A stretch of DNA of 64,000 nt from the NCBI RefSeq assembly GCF_020531845.1, contig NZ_JAJAVF010000002.1, positions 717,543 through 781,542 of the forward strand, in the 5' to 3' direction. Below are positions 1 through 12,310 of the stretch, piece after piece. The notes beneath the pieces were generated by a model. The model had not been told where the DNA came from. It searched no databases and worked only from the letters and a program-made list of their open reading frames with translations. This DNA is from Methylobacillus methanolivorans (GTDB lineage: Bacteria; Pseudomonadota; Gammaproteobacteria; Burkholderiales; Methylophilaceae). How positions within the stretch are numbered: the stretch's first letter is position 1; each line of letters opens with the position of its first letter. The position numbers were made by a program, and so were the translations under genes.

Positions 1-961
1 AGAAATGCTTGCGCAGATCCATCCCAGTATAGAGATGTGACACCTGATCGGCATAGCCATTAAACATCTGGGTGGGAATGCGTCGAGTGAAAAGGCTGCT
101 GCCGATACGCCGCTCAGTGGCTTGCGACCAGCGAGGATGATCAACATTGGGATTAACGTTGGCATAGAATCCATACTCCTTGGGGCCCGCACGCATCCAA
201 GTGGTTTGTGGCATTTTTTCCACGAAGCGGATACGCACAATAGATTTTCCACTCTTGAATCCATATTTCCATGGCACAACCAAGCGCACTGGAGCGCCAT
301 TCTGTGCAGGCAGGAGCTCACCATAGAGCCCGACCGCAAGTAACGTCAGCTCCTGCATGCCCTCATCCAGGCGCAACGCCTCAAGATAAGGCCAATCAAG
401 GATAGGCACGCGAACACCCGGCATGGTCGCTTCGTCCGCGACAGAGACAAATTCGATAAATTTGGCGTTTGCAGTAGGCTGTACCAGCTTGATCAGTTTA
501 GCAAGTGGAATGCCTACCCAAGGAATCACCATAGACCAGCCCTCCACGCAGCGCATGCGATAAATTCGCTCCTCCAGCGGAGCAAGTTTCAATAGGTCCT
601 CTATACCTAACTGGCGTGGCTTGAGTACCTCACCCTCAACCGCAATTGTCCAAGGTGATGTCTTGAATTGACCAGTGTTACGTGAGGGTTGCTCCTTGCT
701 GGTACCGAATTCGTAAAAATTGTTATAGCTGGTGATATCCCGGTAAGAGGTCAGTTTTTCATCCTGGCCATACAGGGTTTTCTGGATGTTGTGGATGGCA
801 GGCTTGTGTAAAGATTCTGTCGTCCAGCCTTCGCGGCTCCACCCACTCAAGCCTATCACCCCACCCAACCCAACGGCCTTGAGCAAGGCTCTTCGCCGCT
901 TGAACAAGGGCTCGGGGGTAATCTCGGTGCTAGCTACATCTACAGGCTTACCTATCAACAT
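1..961 (-). CDS. msrP: Protein-methionine-sulfoxide reductase catalytic subunit MsrP (YedY), 3' end cut by window edge
   Basis: Read directly from the minus strand; the frame is open from an ATG at 961 to the window edge. The product is a periplasmic molybdopterin enzyme that repairs oxidised methionines, normally with the haem membrane protein MsrQ. Near residue 21 is a twin-arginine signal (KRRRALLKAVG), which fits Tat export of a folded cofactor protein. The pattern YRMRCVEGWS contains the expected Mo-ligand cysteine (about Cys138), and the visible C terminus reads NGYADQVSHLYTGMDLRKHF, as in the family. Only the first T of the stop may be present at base 1, so the protein is essentially complete (about 320 residues). 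msrQ would be expected just beyond the left edge. It lies 50 bp after the TPR gene on the same strand. Confidence 0.93.
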   Translation of the reverse strand, partial: MLIGKPVDVASTEITPEPLFKRRRALLKAVGLGGVIGLSGWSREGWTTESLHKPAIHNIQKTLYGQDEKLTSYRDITSYNNFYEFGTSKEQPSRNTGQFKTSPWTIAVEGEVLKPRQLGIEDLLKLAPLEERIYRMRCVEGWSMVIPWVGIPLAKLIKLVQPTANAKFIEFVSVADEATMPGVRVPILDWPYLEALRLDEGMQELTLLAVGLYGELLPAQNGAPVRLVVPWKYGFKSGKSIVRIRFVEKMPQTTWMRAGPKEYGFYANVNPNVDHPRWSQATERRIGSSLFTRRIPTQMFNGYADQVSHLYTGMDLRKHF

Positions 962-1011
962 ATCCTAACCTTTCAATCAGTTAGCTGACGAGCAACAGCC
1001 CACCAGGGGGA

Positions 1012-1914
1012 TTAAGGTTGTGATAGATTCTGCAATTGTAAGTTCACTTCTGCCGTTAGCTTTTCTGCACCAATCGCTTCACCAATCTCCAACGCTTGGG
1101 CTAGCACTTCCTTAGCTTTCATGGCCTGGTTAGCGGCAATAAAGTTGAGTCCGAGATAGTAGTATCCTTTGGCAACCCAGTAGCCATCTCCGGCATCCTT
1201 GGCTTTTGCTATGATTTTATTCAGGTTTTTCTCGGCGCTACTAAAGTCTTTTGCGCCGATATACAAGAAGCCAAGCTCCAAACCAGCATTGGCATAGCTA
1301 TCAAAGTCCCCATCACTTGCCTGCATTACTAATGCCTTGACTTGATATGCGATCGCATCGTCATAACGACCTTGCTTGGCTTTGAGCTGAGCCAAGTGCT
1401 CATTGACATCAGCACGCTCGTTATTGTTGCCTGCCAGCTTCAGTGCACTCTCATAATAACCTTGTGCTTCTAATAGCAAGGACTGTTGCACCAAAGCTTC
1501 TCCTGATAGCAAGCTCGCAATCACCTGAAATTTATGATTTTTTTCCTGCTGTGCCAATAACAGTGCTGCTTGATAACTCGCTTGTGCTTCTGCATATTCG
1601 CCTAGCGCTTTATAAGCGTTGCCTTTGAACAAATGAACTAACAACCTGTCATTCGCTGTCGCAGCTCCAGGTTCGGCTTTACTAAAGCTATTAAGCGCTT
1701 CATTGGCCTTTCCCATACTGAGTGCCGCCCTGCCCTGGCATAGCAATAAATCTCGCTGCATAGGCTCTTGTGCTAATCCTTGCTCTGCTTGGGCCAAGGC
1801 AGTCGTCGCATCGTTTTCATTAAGCGCTTGGAGGCAGGCTTCAGCGGGATTGCTAGCCGCATTCGCAGCGTTACCTGTCAACATGAGTATGATAAAAGCT
1901 CTAAACAACGGCAT
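1012..1914 (-). CDS. Exported tetratricopeptide-repeat protein of unknown function
   Basis: This 300-residue protein starts with a cleavable signal peptide (hydrophobic stretch at residues 4-18, likely cut after NAANA). The rest is almost entirely helical repeats with TPR spacing, for example GNAYKALGEYAEAQASYQAA and KGYYYLGLNFIAANQAMKAK. It is therefore probably a periplasmic protein-protein interaction scaffold. No catalytic motif is visible and I do not recognise a named family. Its ATG lies 2 bp after the cysQ stop, so the two are translationally linked, with msrP following downstream. The specific role is unknown. Confidence 0.8.
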   Translation of the reverse strand: MPLFRAFIILMLTGNAANAASNPAEACLQALNENDATTALAQAEQGLAQEPMQRDLLLCQGRAALSMGKANEALNSFSKAEPGAATANDRLLVHLFKGNAYKALGEYAEAQASYQAALLLAQQEKNHKFQVIASLLSGEALVQQSLLLEAQGYYESALKLAGNNNERADVNEHLAQLKAKQGRYDDAIAYQVKALVMQASDGDFDSYANAGLELGFLYIGAKDFSSAEKNLNKIIAKAKDAGDGYWVAKGYYYLGLNFIAANQAMKAKEVLAQALEIGEAIGAEKLTAEVNLQLQNLSQP

Positions 1915-1916
1915 TG

Positions 1917-6168
<4,252 letters not shown>

Positions 6169-6267
6169 TATTTTAATACTCCAAGCTTCTTGATCTGATA
6201 AATGATCCAGGTTTATTCAAGAGTGTTGCCGATGCGCCATGCGTAAGCGCCAAGGGCGAATCCTGCC

Positions 6268-9200
6268 TTATGCCGCTTCATGCATCTGCAATGCAGCCGC
6301 AATATCCACCTCCACAATACGGGAGACGCCGGATTCCTGCATGGTGACTCCGATGAGCTGCTGAGCCATTTCCATGGTTATTTTATTATGGCTGACAAAT
6401 AAAAATTGTGTGCGCTCCGACATTTTTTTCACCAAGGCGCAAAAACGCTCGGTATTGCTGTCGTCCAATGGCGCATCGACCTCATCCATCAGACAGAACG
6501 GAGCCGGGTTGAGGCGGAACAAGGCAAACACCAGCGCCAACGCCGTCAGCGCCTTCTCGCCGCCGGATAGCAGGTGGATGGTGCTGTTCTTCTTGCCCGG
6601 CGGCTGGGCGAACACCTGCATGCCGGTATCGAGGATTTCATCGCCCAGCATTTCCAGTTTGGCCTGACCTCCGCCAAACAACTCCGCGAACAATTCCGCA
6701 AAGTTACGGTTAGCCTCGTCATAGGTGTGCTGCAGGCGGCTACGCGTTTCGCGGTCTATACGCCGTATTGCGTCCTCAAGCGTGGAGATGGCCTGCTCCA
6801 GGTCGGCTGACTGACTGTCCAGGTATTGCTTGCGCTCACGCTCGCTTTCCAGTTCCTGCAAAGCAGCGAGGTTGACCGGGCCGAGCACCTCGATTTCCGC
6901 ACCTAATGTCGTAATCCTGCGTTCCAGGTCGCTGGTTTTTGTATTAACCGTCAGCCCCTGCAACAGCGTGCCTTCCTCCAGCCTGCATTCCTGCAGGTTT
7001 TGCTGGCATTGCTCAAAGTGTAGGCGCGTCTGCTGCTCATTAAGACGCGACTGCTCCAGCTTGTCGCGCAAGGGATGCAGACCCTGTTCGTATTGCATGC
7101 GGCTGCGCTCCTGCTGCTGCAATGCATTGTCGGCCTCTGCCAACGCATCGCGTGCGGCAGCCAATGCAGTCTCCTGCTGCTGCTTGTGGATGATCGCGGC
7201 TTCCAGGTTGGTCTTGAGGTTTTCCATTGCTGCATCCTCAAGCAATGCTTGCGCCTCCTGGTGGCGGATGACGAGGTTTTGCTGCTCTTCCTGGATGGCG
7301 TTCAACCTGCTCTGGCTATCCCTTATGCTGGTCGCCAGAAGCTTGTGGTTAAAGGTTTTTTCCTGCGCCGCTCGCTCGGCTTTTTGCAAGGCGATCCGTA
7401 CCGCATTCAGCTCGTTTTCAGCAGCATGGCGCCTGGCTTGGGTTTCCTGGCGTTCGGCTTGCAATTGACCGAGGGATGCCTGCAACTTGCCGAGCTTTTG
7501 CTGCTGCTGTTGACGACCCTGCTGCAACTCTTCGTGTTGCTTGCCAAGGATGGCAATGTCTTTCTCCAGTCCCTGGCGGCGCTGGGCGAGATGCTGCCTT
7601 TCCTGGGTGAGCTGCTGGATCTGCAAGCTACGCTGGTGTTGCGCCTGTGTCGTGCCGCGTAATTGTTGCTGCAATTGCTGTTGTTGCTGGCGAAATTCCT
7701 GCTGCTTGAGTTCTGCCTGCTGCAAGGCATACTTGGCATCCTGGAGCGCCTGCTGCAATTGCGGCAGGCTCGCCTCAAGCATATCCAGCTCGCGCTGGCG
7801 TTCCAGCACGCCGTGCAATTCCGAGTTCTGTGCGTGCAGGCTGATGCTGTGACGGTCGTAGATATCTCCTGCAGCAGTGACCACACTATGCCCGTTTTCC
7901 AATGACAAGCACATCTTCCCTGCTTCTTCTGCCGTTTGCGCGACCCAAATGTTTCCCAGCCAGTTTGCCAGCAGACTCTGCAATCCCGGCTCCTGCACCT
8001 CCACCATGGTGCTTAATTGTTGCGCATGGACGGGAGTCGACGCTGGATTGCCTGGAAGTACAAGTACCAGCGCTGCGGGAGGACGATCTGCCACAACACG
8101 TGCCATGTCCTGCTCCGGCCGGCCGGCAATCGCATTGAGGCGGGCGCCAAGCACCGCCTCGACCGCGGTTTCCCATCCTGGGGTGATTTTAATCTTTTGC
8201 CAGAGACGCTGACTGTCATGCAGGCCATGCGCGCGCAGCCACCCCTCCAATTGCCCCTGCTTGCCCAGACTGGCCTGTATCTTGCGCAGGGAAGCAGTCT
8301 CGGCTTCCGCCTGCGTCAGACGGCGTTCATGTTGCAGTTGTTGTTCTCGCAAGGCCTTGACCTGATCGGCCTGTTGCTGCTCTTGCTCACGTAATTGCTG
8401 CAAGTCTTGTTCAAGCCCGGCTTGCTGTCCAACCGCCTGCTTGAATTCGGCTTCCAGCCCATGCAGCTTAGCCTCATCCGGCATCTTCAGGTTGCTCGCG
8501 TCCTGCTGCATGCGCTGTAGACGCAACTTGGCATCCTCCAGGCTACGCTCGGCATGCTTAAGGTTGGTCTCTTCCAGACGTATGGCCTGCTCCGCCTCAT
8601 GCAATGCCCGTTGAGCGGCAGAGTGGATATGCAGCGCGGACTGGAAGGCGCGCTCCATTTCCGGCAGCTTCTGCTTCAATGCCTGCAGTTGCTCACCTGC
8701 CTCGACTTCCTCGGCGCTGGCTACCTGCTGCTGGCCTTGCAGTGCCTGCAGCTTGGTGCTGAATTCCTCATGCTGCTGGTCGAGCTTGTGCGATTGAGAC
8801 GCTATCTGCTGTAGTTGCGCCTGCAGGCGCGAGCTTGCCTCCTGTGTGTGGCGCAACTGCTGCTCTTGGTTGGAGACTTCCGCGTTGGCTTCGTAATATG
8901 CTGCCTGTGCTTGCTGTAATTGCTCCGAAGCTGCATGCTGCTGCTGGCGAAAGCTTTCAAGACCACTCTCCGCTTGCCTTAGGGCTGCCATCTGCGCTTC
9001 AAGCTCAACATTAAGCCGCTGCATTGTGGTTTGTGATTTCTCCCACTGGTTGCCGGCATCGCGTTTCTTCAACAACCATAACTGCCCTTGCGCCATCTGC
9101 AGGTTGTTTTGCAGGCCCTGATATTGCAAGGTGACCGCGGCCTGCGCTTCTAGGCGCATGATCTGCTTATCCATTTCCTGGCGGATATCCTCTACCCGCA

Positions 9201-9774
9201 CCAGATTGTCGCGCGCGTCTCGCAGGCGGTTTTCGGTCTCGCGGCGACGCTCCTTATACTTGGAGATACCCGCAGCCTCTTCGAGGAACACGCGCATTTC
9301 CTCAGGTCTAGCCTCAACAATCCTGGAAATCGTATTCTGGCCAATGATGGCATAGGCACGACCGCCCAACCCTGTGCCCAGGAACAGGTCGGCCACATCG
9401 CGGCGACGTACCGCCGTATTGTTGATGAAATAGCTGGAGCCTTTTTCGCGCTCGATCACGCGTTTGACAGAGATTTCGGCGTATTGCGACCACTCCCCTG
9501 CTGCGCCGCCCAGGCTGTTATCAAAAATGAGCTCCACGCTAGCACGGGAAGCTAGCTTGCGGTTGCCGGAGCCGTTGAAGATGACATCGGCCATGGATTC
9601 GCTGCGCATTTCCTTCGCGCTGGACTCGCCGAGCACCCAGCGTATGGATTCCATGACGTTGGATTTGCCACAACCGTTGGGCCCTACCACGCCTACGCGC
9701 TGGCCATGGATGTGCAATGTAGTGGGATCGACGAAGGATTTAAAACCAGCGAGCTTTAGATGAGTCAGGCGCAA
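6268..9774 (-). CDS. smc: Chromosome partition protein SMC
   Basis: An ATPase of the condensin complex that compacts and segregates the chromosome, normally with ScpA and ScpB (not in this window). The Walker A motif GPNGCGKS is at residues 31-38, the ABC signature LSGGEK at about 1069 and Walker B CLMDEVDAPLD at about 1094. Between the heads are two long coiled coils, extremely rich in Gln, Glu and Leu, flanking a hinge near residues 500-640. The length of 1168 residues is normal. It faces queF across a 61-bp intergenic region. The Gln-rich coils create many meaningless open frames on both strands. Confidence 0.98.
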   Translation of the reverse strand: MRLTHLKLAGFKSFVDPTTLHIHGQRVGVVGPNGCGKSNVMESIRWVLGESSAKEMRSESMADVIFNGSGNRKLASRASVELIFDNSLGGAAGEWSQYAEISVKRVIEREKGSSYFINNTAVRRRDVADLFLGTGLGGRAYAIIGQNTISRIVEARPEEMRVFLEEAAGISKYKERRRETENRLRDARDNLVRVEDIRQEMDKQIMRLEAQAAVTLQYQGLQNNLQMAQGQLWLLKKRDAGNQWEKSQTTMQRLNVELEAQMAALRQAESGLESFRQQQHAASEQLQQAQAAYYEANAEVSNQEQQLRHTQEASSRLQAQLQQIASQSHKLDQQHEEFSTKLQALQGQQQVASAEEVEAGEQLQALKQKLPEMERAFQSALHIHSAAQRALHEAEQAIRLEETNLKHAERSLEDAKLRLQRMQQDASNLKMPDEAKLHGLEAEFKQAVGQQAGLEQDLQQLREQEQQQADQVKALREQQLQHERRLTQAEAETASLRKIQASLGKQGQLEGWLRAHGLHDSQRLWQKIKITPGWETAVEAVLGARLNAIAGRPEQDMARVVADRPPAALVLVLPGNPASTPVHAQQLSTMVEVQEPGLQSLLANWLGNIWVAQTAEEAGKMCLSLENGHSVVTAAGDIYDRHSISLHAQNSELHGVLERQRELDMLEASLPQLQQALQDAKYALQQAELKQQEFRQQQQQLQQQLRGTTQAQHQRSLQIQQLTQERQHLAQRRQGLEKDIAILGKQHEELQQGRQQQQQKLGKLQASLGQLQAERQETQARRHAAENELNAVRIALQKAERAAQEKTFNHKLLATSIRDSQSRLNAIQEEQQNLVIRHQEAQALLEDAAMENLKTNLEAAIIHKQQQETALAAARDALAEADNALQQQERSRMQYEQGLHPLRDKLEQSRLNEQQTRLHFEQCQQNLQECRLEEGTLLQGLTVNTKTSDLERRITTLGAEIEVLGPVNLAALQELESERERKQYLDSQSADLEQAISTLEDAIRRIDRETRSRLQHTYDEANRNFAELFAELFGGGQAKLEMLGDEILDTGMQVFAQPPGKKNSTIHLLSGGEKALTALALVFALFRLNPAPFCLMDEVDAPLDDSNTERFCALVKKMSERTQFLFVSHNKITMEMAQQLIGVTMQESGVSRIVEVDIAAALQMHEAA

Positions 9775-9791
9775 TTGATGAAGGTCTTGGC

Positions 9792-9797
9792 TATAAT
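9792..9797 (+). promoter_or_regulatory. Candidate -10 box for queF
   Basis: A perfect TATAAT lies in the 61-bp smc/queF intergenic region, 38 bp before the queF ATG. No convincing -35 hexamer is present at 16-18 bp spacing, so this is a tentative call based on the -10 box and position alone. Confidence 0.4.
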
Positions 9798-9835
9798 GGC
9801 ACTTTTTTGATAATCCGATTTATACGGTAGCCCTT

Positions 9836-10255
9836 ATGTCTAGTCAACCCAGCAAAGCTTTGGAAACCTTCGACAACCCTAACCCTGGACGCGATTTCCA
9901 TATTCATATGGAAATCCCAGAATTCACCTGCCTCTGCCCGAAAACCGGCCAACCGGATTTTGCAGTGCTTTATCTTGATTACATTCCCGATCAACGCTGT
10001 GTGGAGCTGAAAAGCCTCAAGATGTATATCTGGTCCTTCCGTGACGAAGGCTGCTTCCATGAGGCTGTGACCAACCGCATTCTGGATGACCTGGTTTCTG
10101 CGACTGACCCAAAATTCATGCGCCTTACTGCCAAATTTTATGTGCGCGGCGGCATTTTCACCAATGTGGTTGCCGAACACCGCAAGCCAGGCTGGCAGCC
10201 TCAGCCTCGCGTAGAACTGGCTGATTTTGCGCCACAATCCAATATTCGCGGCTAA
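9836..10255 (+). CDS. queF: NADPH-dependent 7-cyano-7-deazaguanine reductase QueF
   Basis: Reduces preQ0 to preQ1 in queuosine biosynthesis, a four-electron nitrile reduction in the cytosol. This is the short, single-domain (type I) QueF of 139 residues. The catalytic cysteine is in [10 protein letters not shown] (about Cys34, with Asp41 following), and the family motif [16 protein letters not shown] lies at about residues 57-72. The substrate is made by QueD, QueE and QueC; queD lies 18 kb away at 28317 in the same window. It is monocistronic or leads into the LTA-synthase-like gene 32 bp downstream. Confidence 0.96.
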   Translation: MSSQPSKALETFDNPNPGRDFHIHMEIPEFTCLCPKTGQPDFAVLYLDYIPDQRCVELKSLKMYIWSFRDEGCFHEAVTNRILDDLVSATDPKFMRLTAKFYVRGGIFTNVVAEHRKPGWQPQPRVELADFAPQSNIRG

Positions 10256-10287
10256 CCATTTATCCCGCTTAGGAAAGAACACTCATC

Positions 10288-12306
10288 ATGGCCAGTGTAT
10301 TAGGACGTAGCCGCAATTCGCTTTGGAGGTTTGCAAGTCGCTTGGGGCCTTACGCACCTTTGCTGGTCATGACCGTGGTGAGTTTTGCTATTTTCAGCCT
10401 TTCCCGGGCAGGTTTATTGCTCTGGCAATATCCCCGCATTTCTGCCGTCTCCAGTTGGCAGGAAATCATGCTCGACGGCCTGCGCGTTGATAGTATCCAG
10501 ATCGGCTTGATGTGTCTTCCGCCCTTACTTCTGGCCCCTGTACTGGCTGTCGGCAGATTCTGGCGCGCATGGCGTGGGCTGACATTTTTCTGGGTAGTCC
10601 TTTGCATCAGCATCATTACGTTGCTGGAGCTGGCAACTCCCGGATTTATTGCTGAATACGATGCCCGGCCTAACCGACTTTTTGTAGAGTATCTCAAATA
10701 CCCTAACGAAGTATTTTCCATGTTGTGGAGTGGCTTCAGAGCCCACCTATTTGTAGGTGTCATCGGCACTTTGCTAGTAGCAGTCACATCGGGATGGTTG
10801 ATGGCTCCATGGCTGAAGCAGGAACCACGCTGGAAAAACTGGACCATCTGGCTAAGTTGGCCCCTGATCTTCTTGGTGGCAGCCTTGGTTGTACGCGGCA
10901 CGATTAGCCACCGCCCTGCTAACCCAGCCATGTTTTCACGCACTACCGACTCCATGGTCAATAGCATCATCCTCAATTCATCATGGTCACTCGTGCATGC
11001 GGTATACAGCCTCAAGCATGAAAATAAGTCGAGTGAAATGTATGGCATCCTCCCTGATGAAGACGTCTACCGTATTGTGCGAGAAACCCGCGCACGGTTC
11101 GATACCAGCTTTACCCCTGTAGATCATCCCGGCCTGCCAACACTTTCCCAACTCACGCCCTCACGCACACGTGAACGCCCTCTCAACCTCGTCATCATTC
11201 TAGAGGAAAGCCTGGGGGCAACATTTGTAGAGTCCTTGGGTGGCGTACCGGTCACCCCCAACTTGGAAAAACTCAAGGAACAAGGATGGTGGTTCGAGCA
11301 ACTATATGCAACGGGCACCCGTTCAGTACGCGGCATTGAGGCTGTTGTAACAGGCTTTCAGCCCACACCCGCGCAAAGCGTCGTCAAGCTATCCCTGTCC
11401 CAGCAACACTTTTTTACGCTAGCCTCCCTACTTGAGCAATATGGCTATAGCACCGAGTTTATCTATGGTGGTGAGTCTCACTTCGACAATATGGTCGGGT
11501 TCTTCATGGGCAATGGTTTCCAGCGAGTGCAGGACCAAAAAGATTACGTTAAGCCTGTGTTTGTTGGTAGCTGGGGAGCTTCGGATGAGGATTTGCTTAA
11601 CAAGGCACATGATGAGATTAGCGCCAGCCACGCTAGCGGCCAGCCATTCTTTACCTTGGTATTCACCTCATCCAACCATGCGCCATTTGAATTCCCAGAT
11701 GGCCGTATAGACCTTTACGATCCGGTCAAGGCAACTGACAACAATGCGGTCAAATATGCCGACTATGCACTGGGACAATTTTTTGCCAAGGCACAGAAAA
11801 GTGCCTACTGGCAAGACACCCTGTTCATTGTTGTAGCCGATCACGATATTCGCGTGCATGGCCACGATATGGTGCCTATTAACCACTTTCATATCCCCGC
11901 GCTGATTCTTGGCGCAGATATTGAGCCGCGAAAAATACAAACCGTGGCAAGCCAGATTGACCTGCCAGTGACTGCTCTTTCGCTCATGGGTATCAAGGCG
12001 CAGCACCCCATGACGGGGCGTGACCTTAGTATTGGTGACGGCCAGCAAGCAGGTCGTGCCATGATGCAGTTCGAGAACAACTTTGCCTGGATGGAAGGCA
12101 ATCAAGTGGTTGTATTGCGCCCTGGCAAAGAGCCAGCACACGGCACATGGAATCTGAAGCAAAAGAAATTCACCTTGTCGCCACAATCTACACAAGATAG
12201 CCAAGCGTTTGCAGAACGGGCATTGGCAAATTCGCTCCTCCCCTCGTTGTTGTACCGTGAGCGCCTTTACCACGCCCTGCCTCAAGAAACTCCTCACCAA
12301 GAATAA
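10288..12306 (+). CDS. LTA-synthase / MdoB-like membrane phosphotransferase (sulfatase fold)
   Basis: A 672-residue inner-membrane protein with about five N-terminal transmembrane helices (roughly residues 22-40, 72-90, 98-118, 152-172, 186-204) and a large periplasmic alkaline-phosphatase/sulfatase-type domain (about 298-610). Visible catalytic-site features are LVIILEESLG (first metal-binding acidic residues), the nucleophile region ATGTRSVRGIEA (about 341-352) and the second metal site VVADHD...HGHD. Members of this family transfer phosphoglycerol or phosphoethanolamine to glycans or lipids. The actual acceptor here is unknown. A GGAAAG Shine-Dalgarno-like stretch precedes the ATG. The next gene starts 4 bp after the stop, so the two are co-transcribed and probably act on the same glycan. 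Confidence 0.85.
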   Translation: MASVLGRSRNSLWRFASRLGPYAPLLVMTVVSFAIFSLSRAGLLLWQYPRISAVSSWQEIMLDGLRVDSIQIGLMCLPPLLLAPVLAVGRFWRAWRGLTFFWVVLCISIITLLELATPGFIAEYDARPNRLFVEYLKYPNEVFSMLWSGFRAHLFVGVIGTLLVAVTSGWLMAPWLKQEPRWKNWTIWLSWPLIFLVAALVVRGTISHRPANPAMFSRTTDSMVNSIILNSSWSLVHAVYSLKHENKSSEMYGILPDEDVYRIVRETRARFDTSFTPVDHPGLPTLSQLTPSRTRERPLNLVIILEESLGATFVESLGGVPVTPNLEKLKEQGWWFEQLYATGTRSVRGIEAVVTGFQPTPAQSVVKLSLSQQHFFTLASLLEQYGYSTEFIYGGESHFDNMVGFFMGNGFQRVQDQKDYVKPVFVGSWGASDEDLLNKAHDEISASHASGQPFFTLVFTSSNHAPFEFPDGRIDLYDPVKATDNNAVKYADYALGQFFAKAQKSAYWQDTLFIVVADHDIRVHGHDMVPINHFHIPALILGADIEPRKIQTVASQIDLPVTALSLMGIKAQHPMTGRDLSIGDGQQAGRAMMQFENNFAWMEGNQVVVLRPGKEPAHGTWNLKQKKFTLSPQSTQDSQAFAERALANSLLPSLLYRERLYHALPQETPHQE

Positions 12307-12310
12307 TTAG

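Noticed and set aside
6374..9763. Many plus-strand open frames of up to 212 residues across smc
   Set aside because: They are rich in Cys, Ser and Leu, the antisense reading of the Gln-rich coiled coils.
9791..10282. A 163-residue open frame on minus opposite queF
   Set aside because: It covers queF exactly on the other strand and has no family resemblance; queF on plus has clear motifs.
11668..12300. A 210-residue minus-strand frame in the LTA-synthase-like gene
   Set aside because: Antisense shadow of the sulfatase-fold domain.
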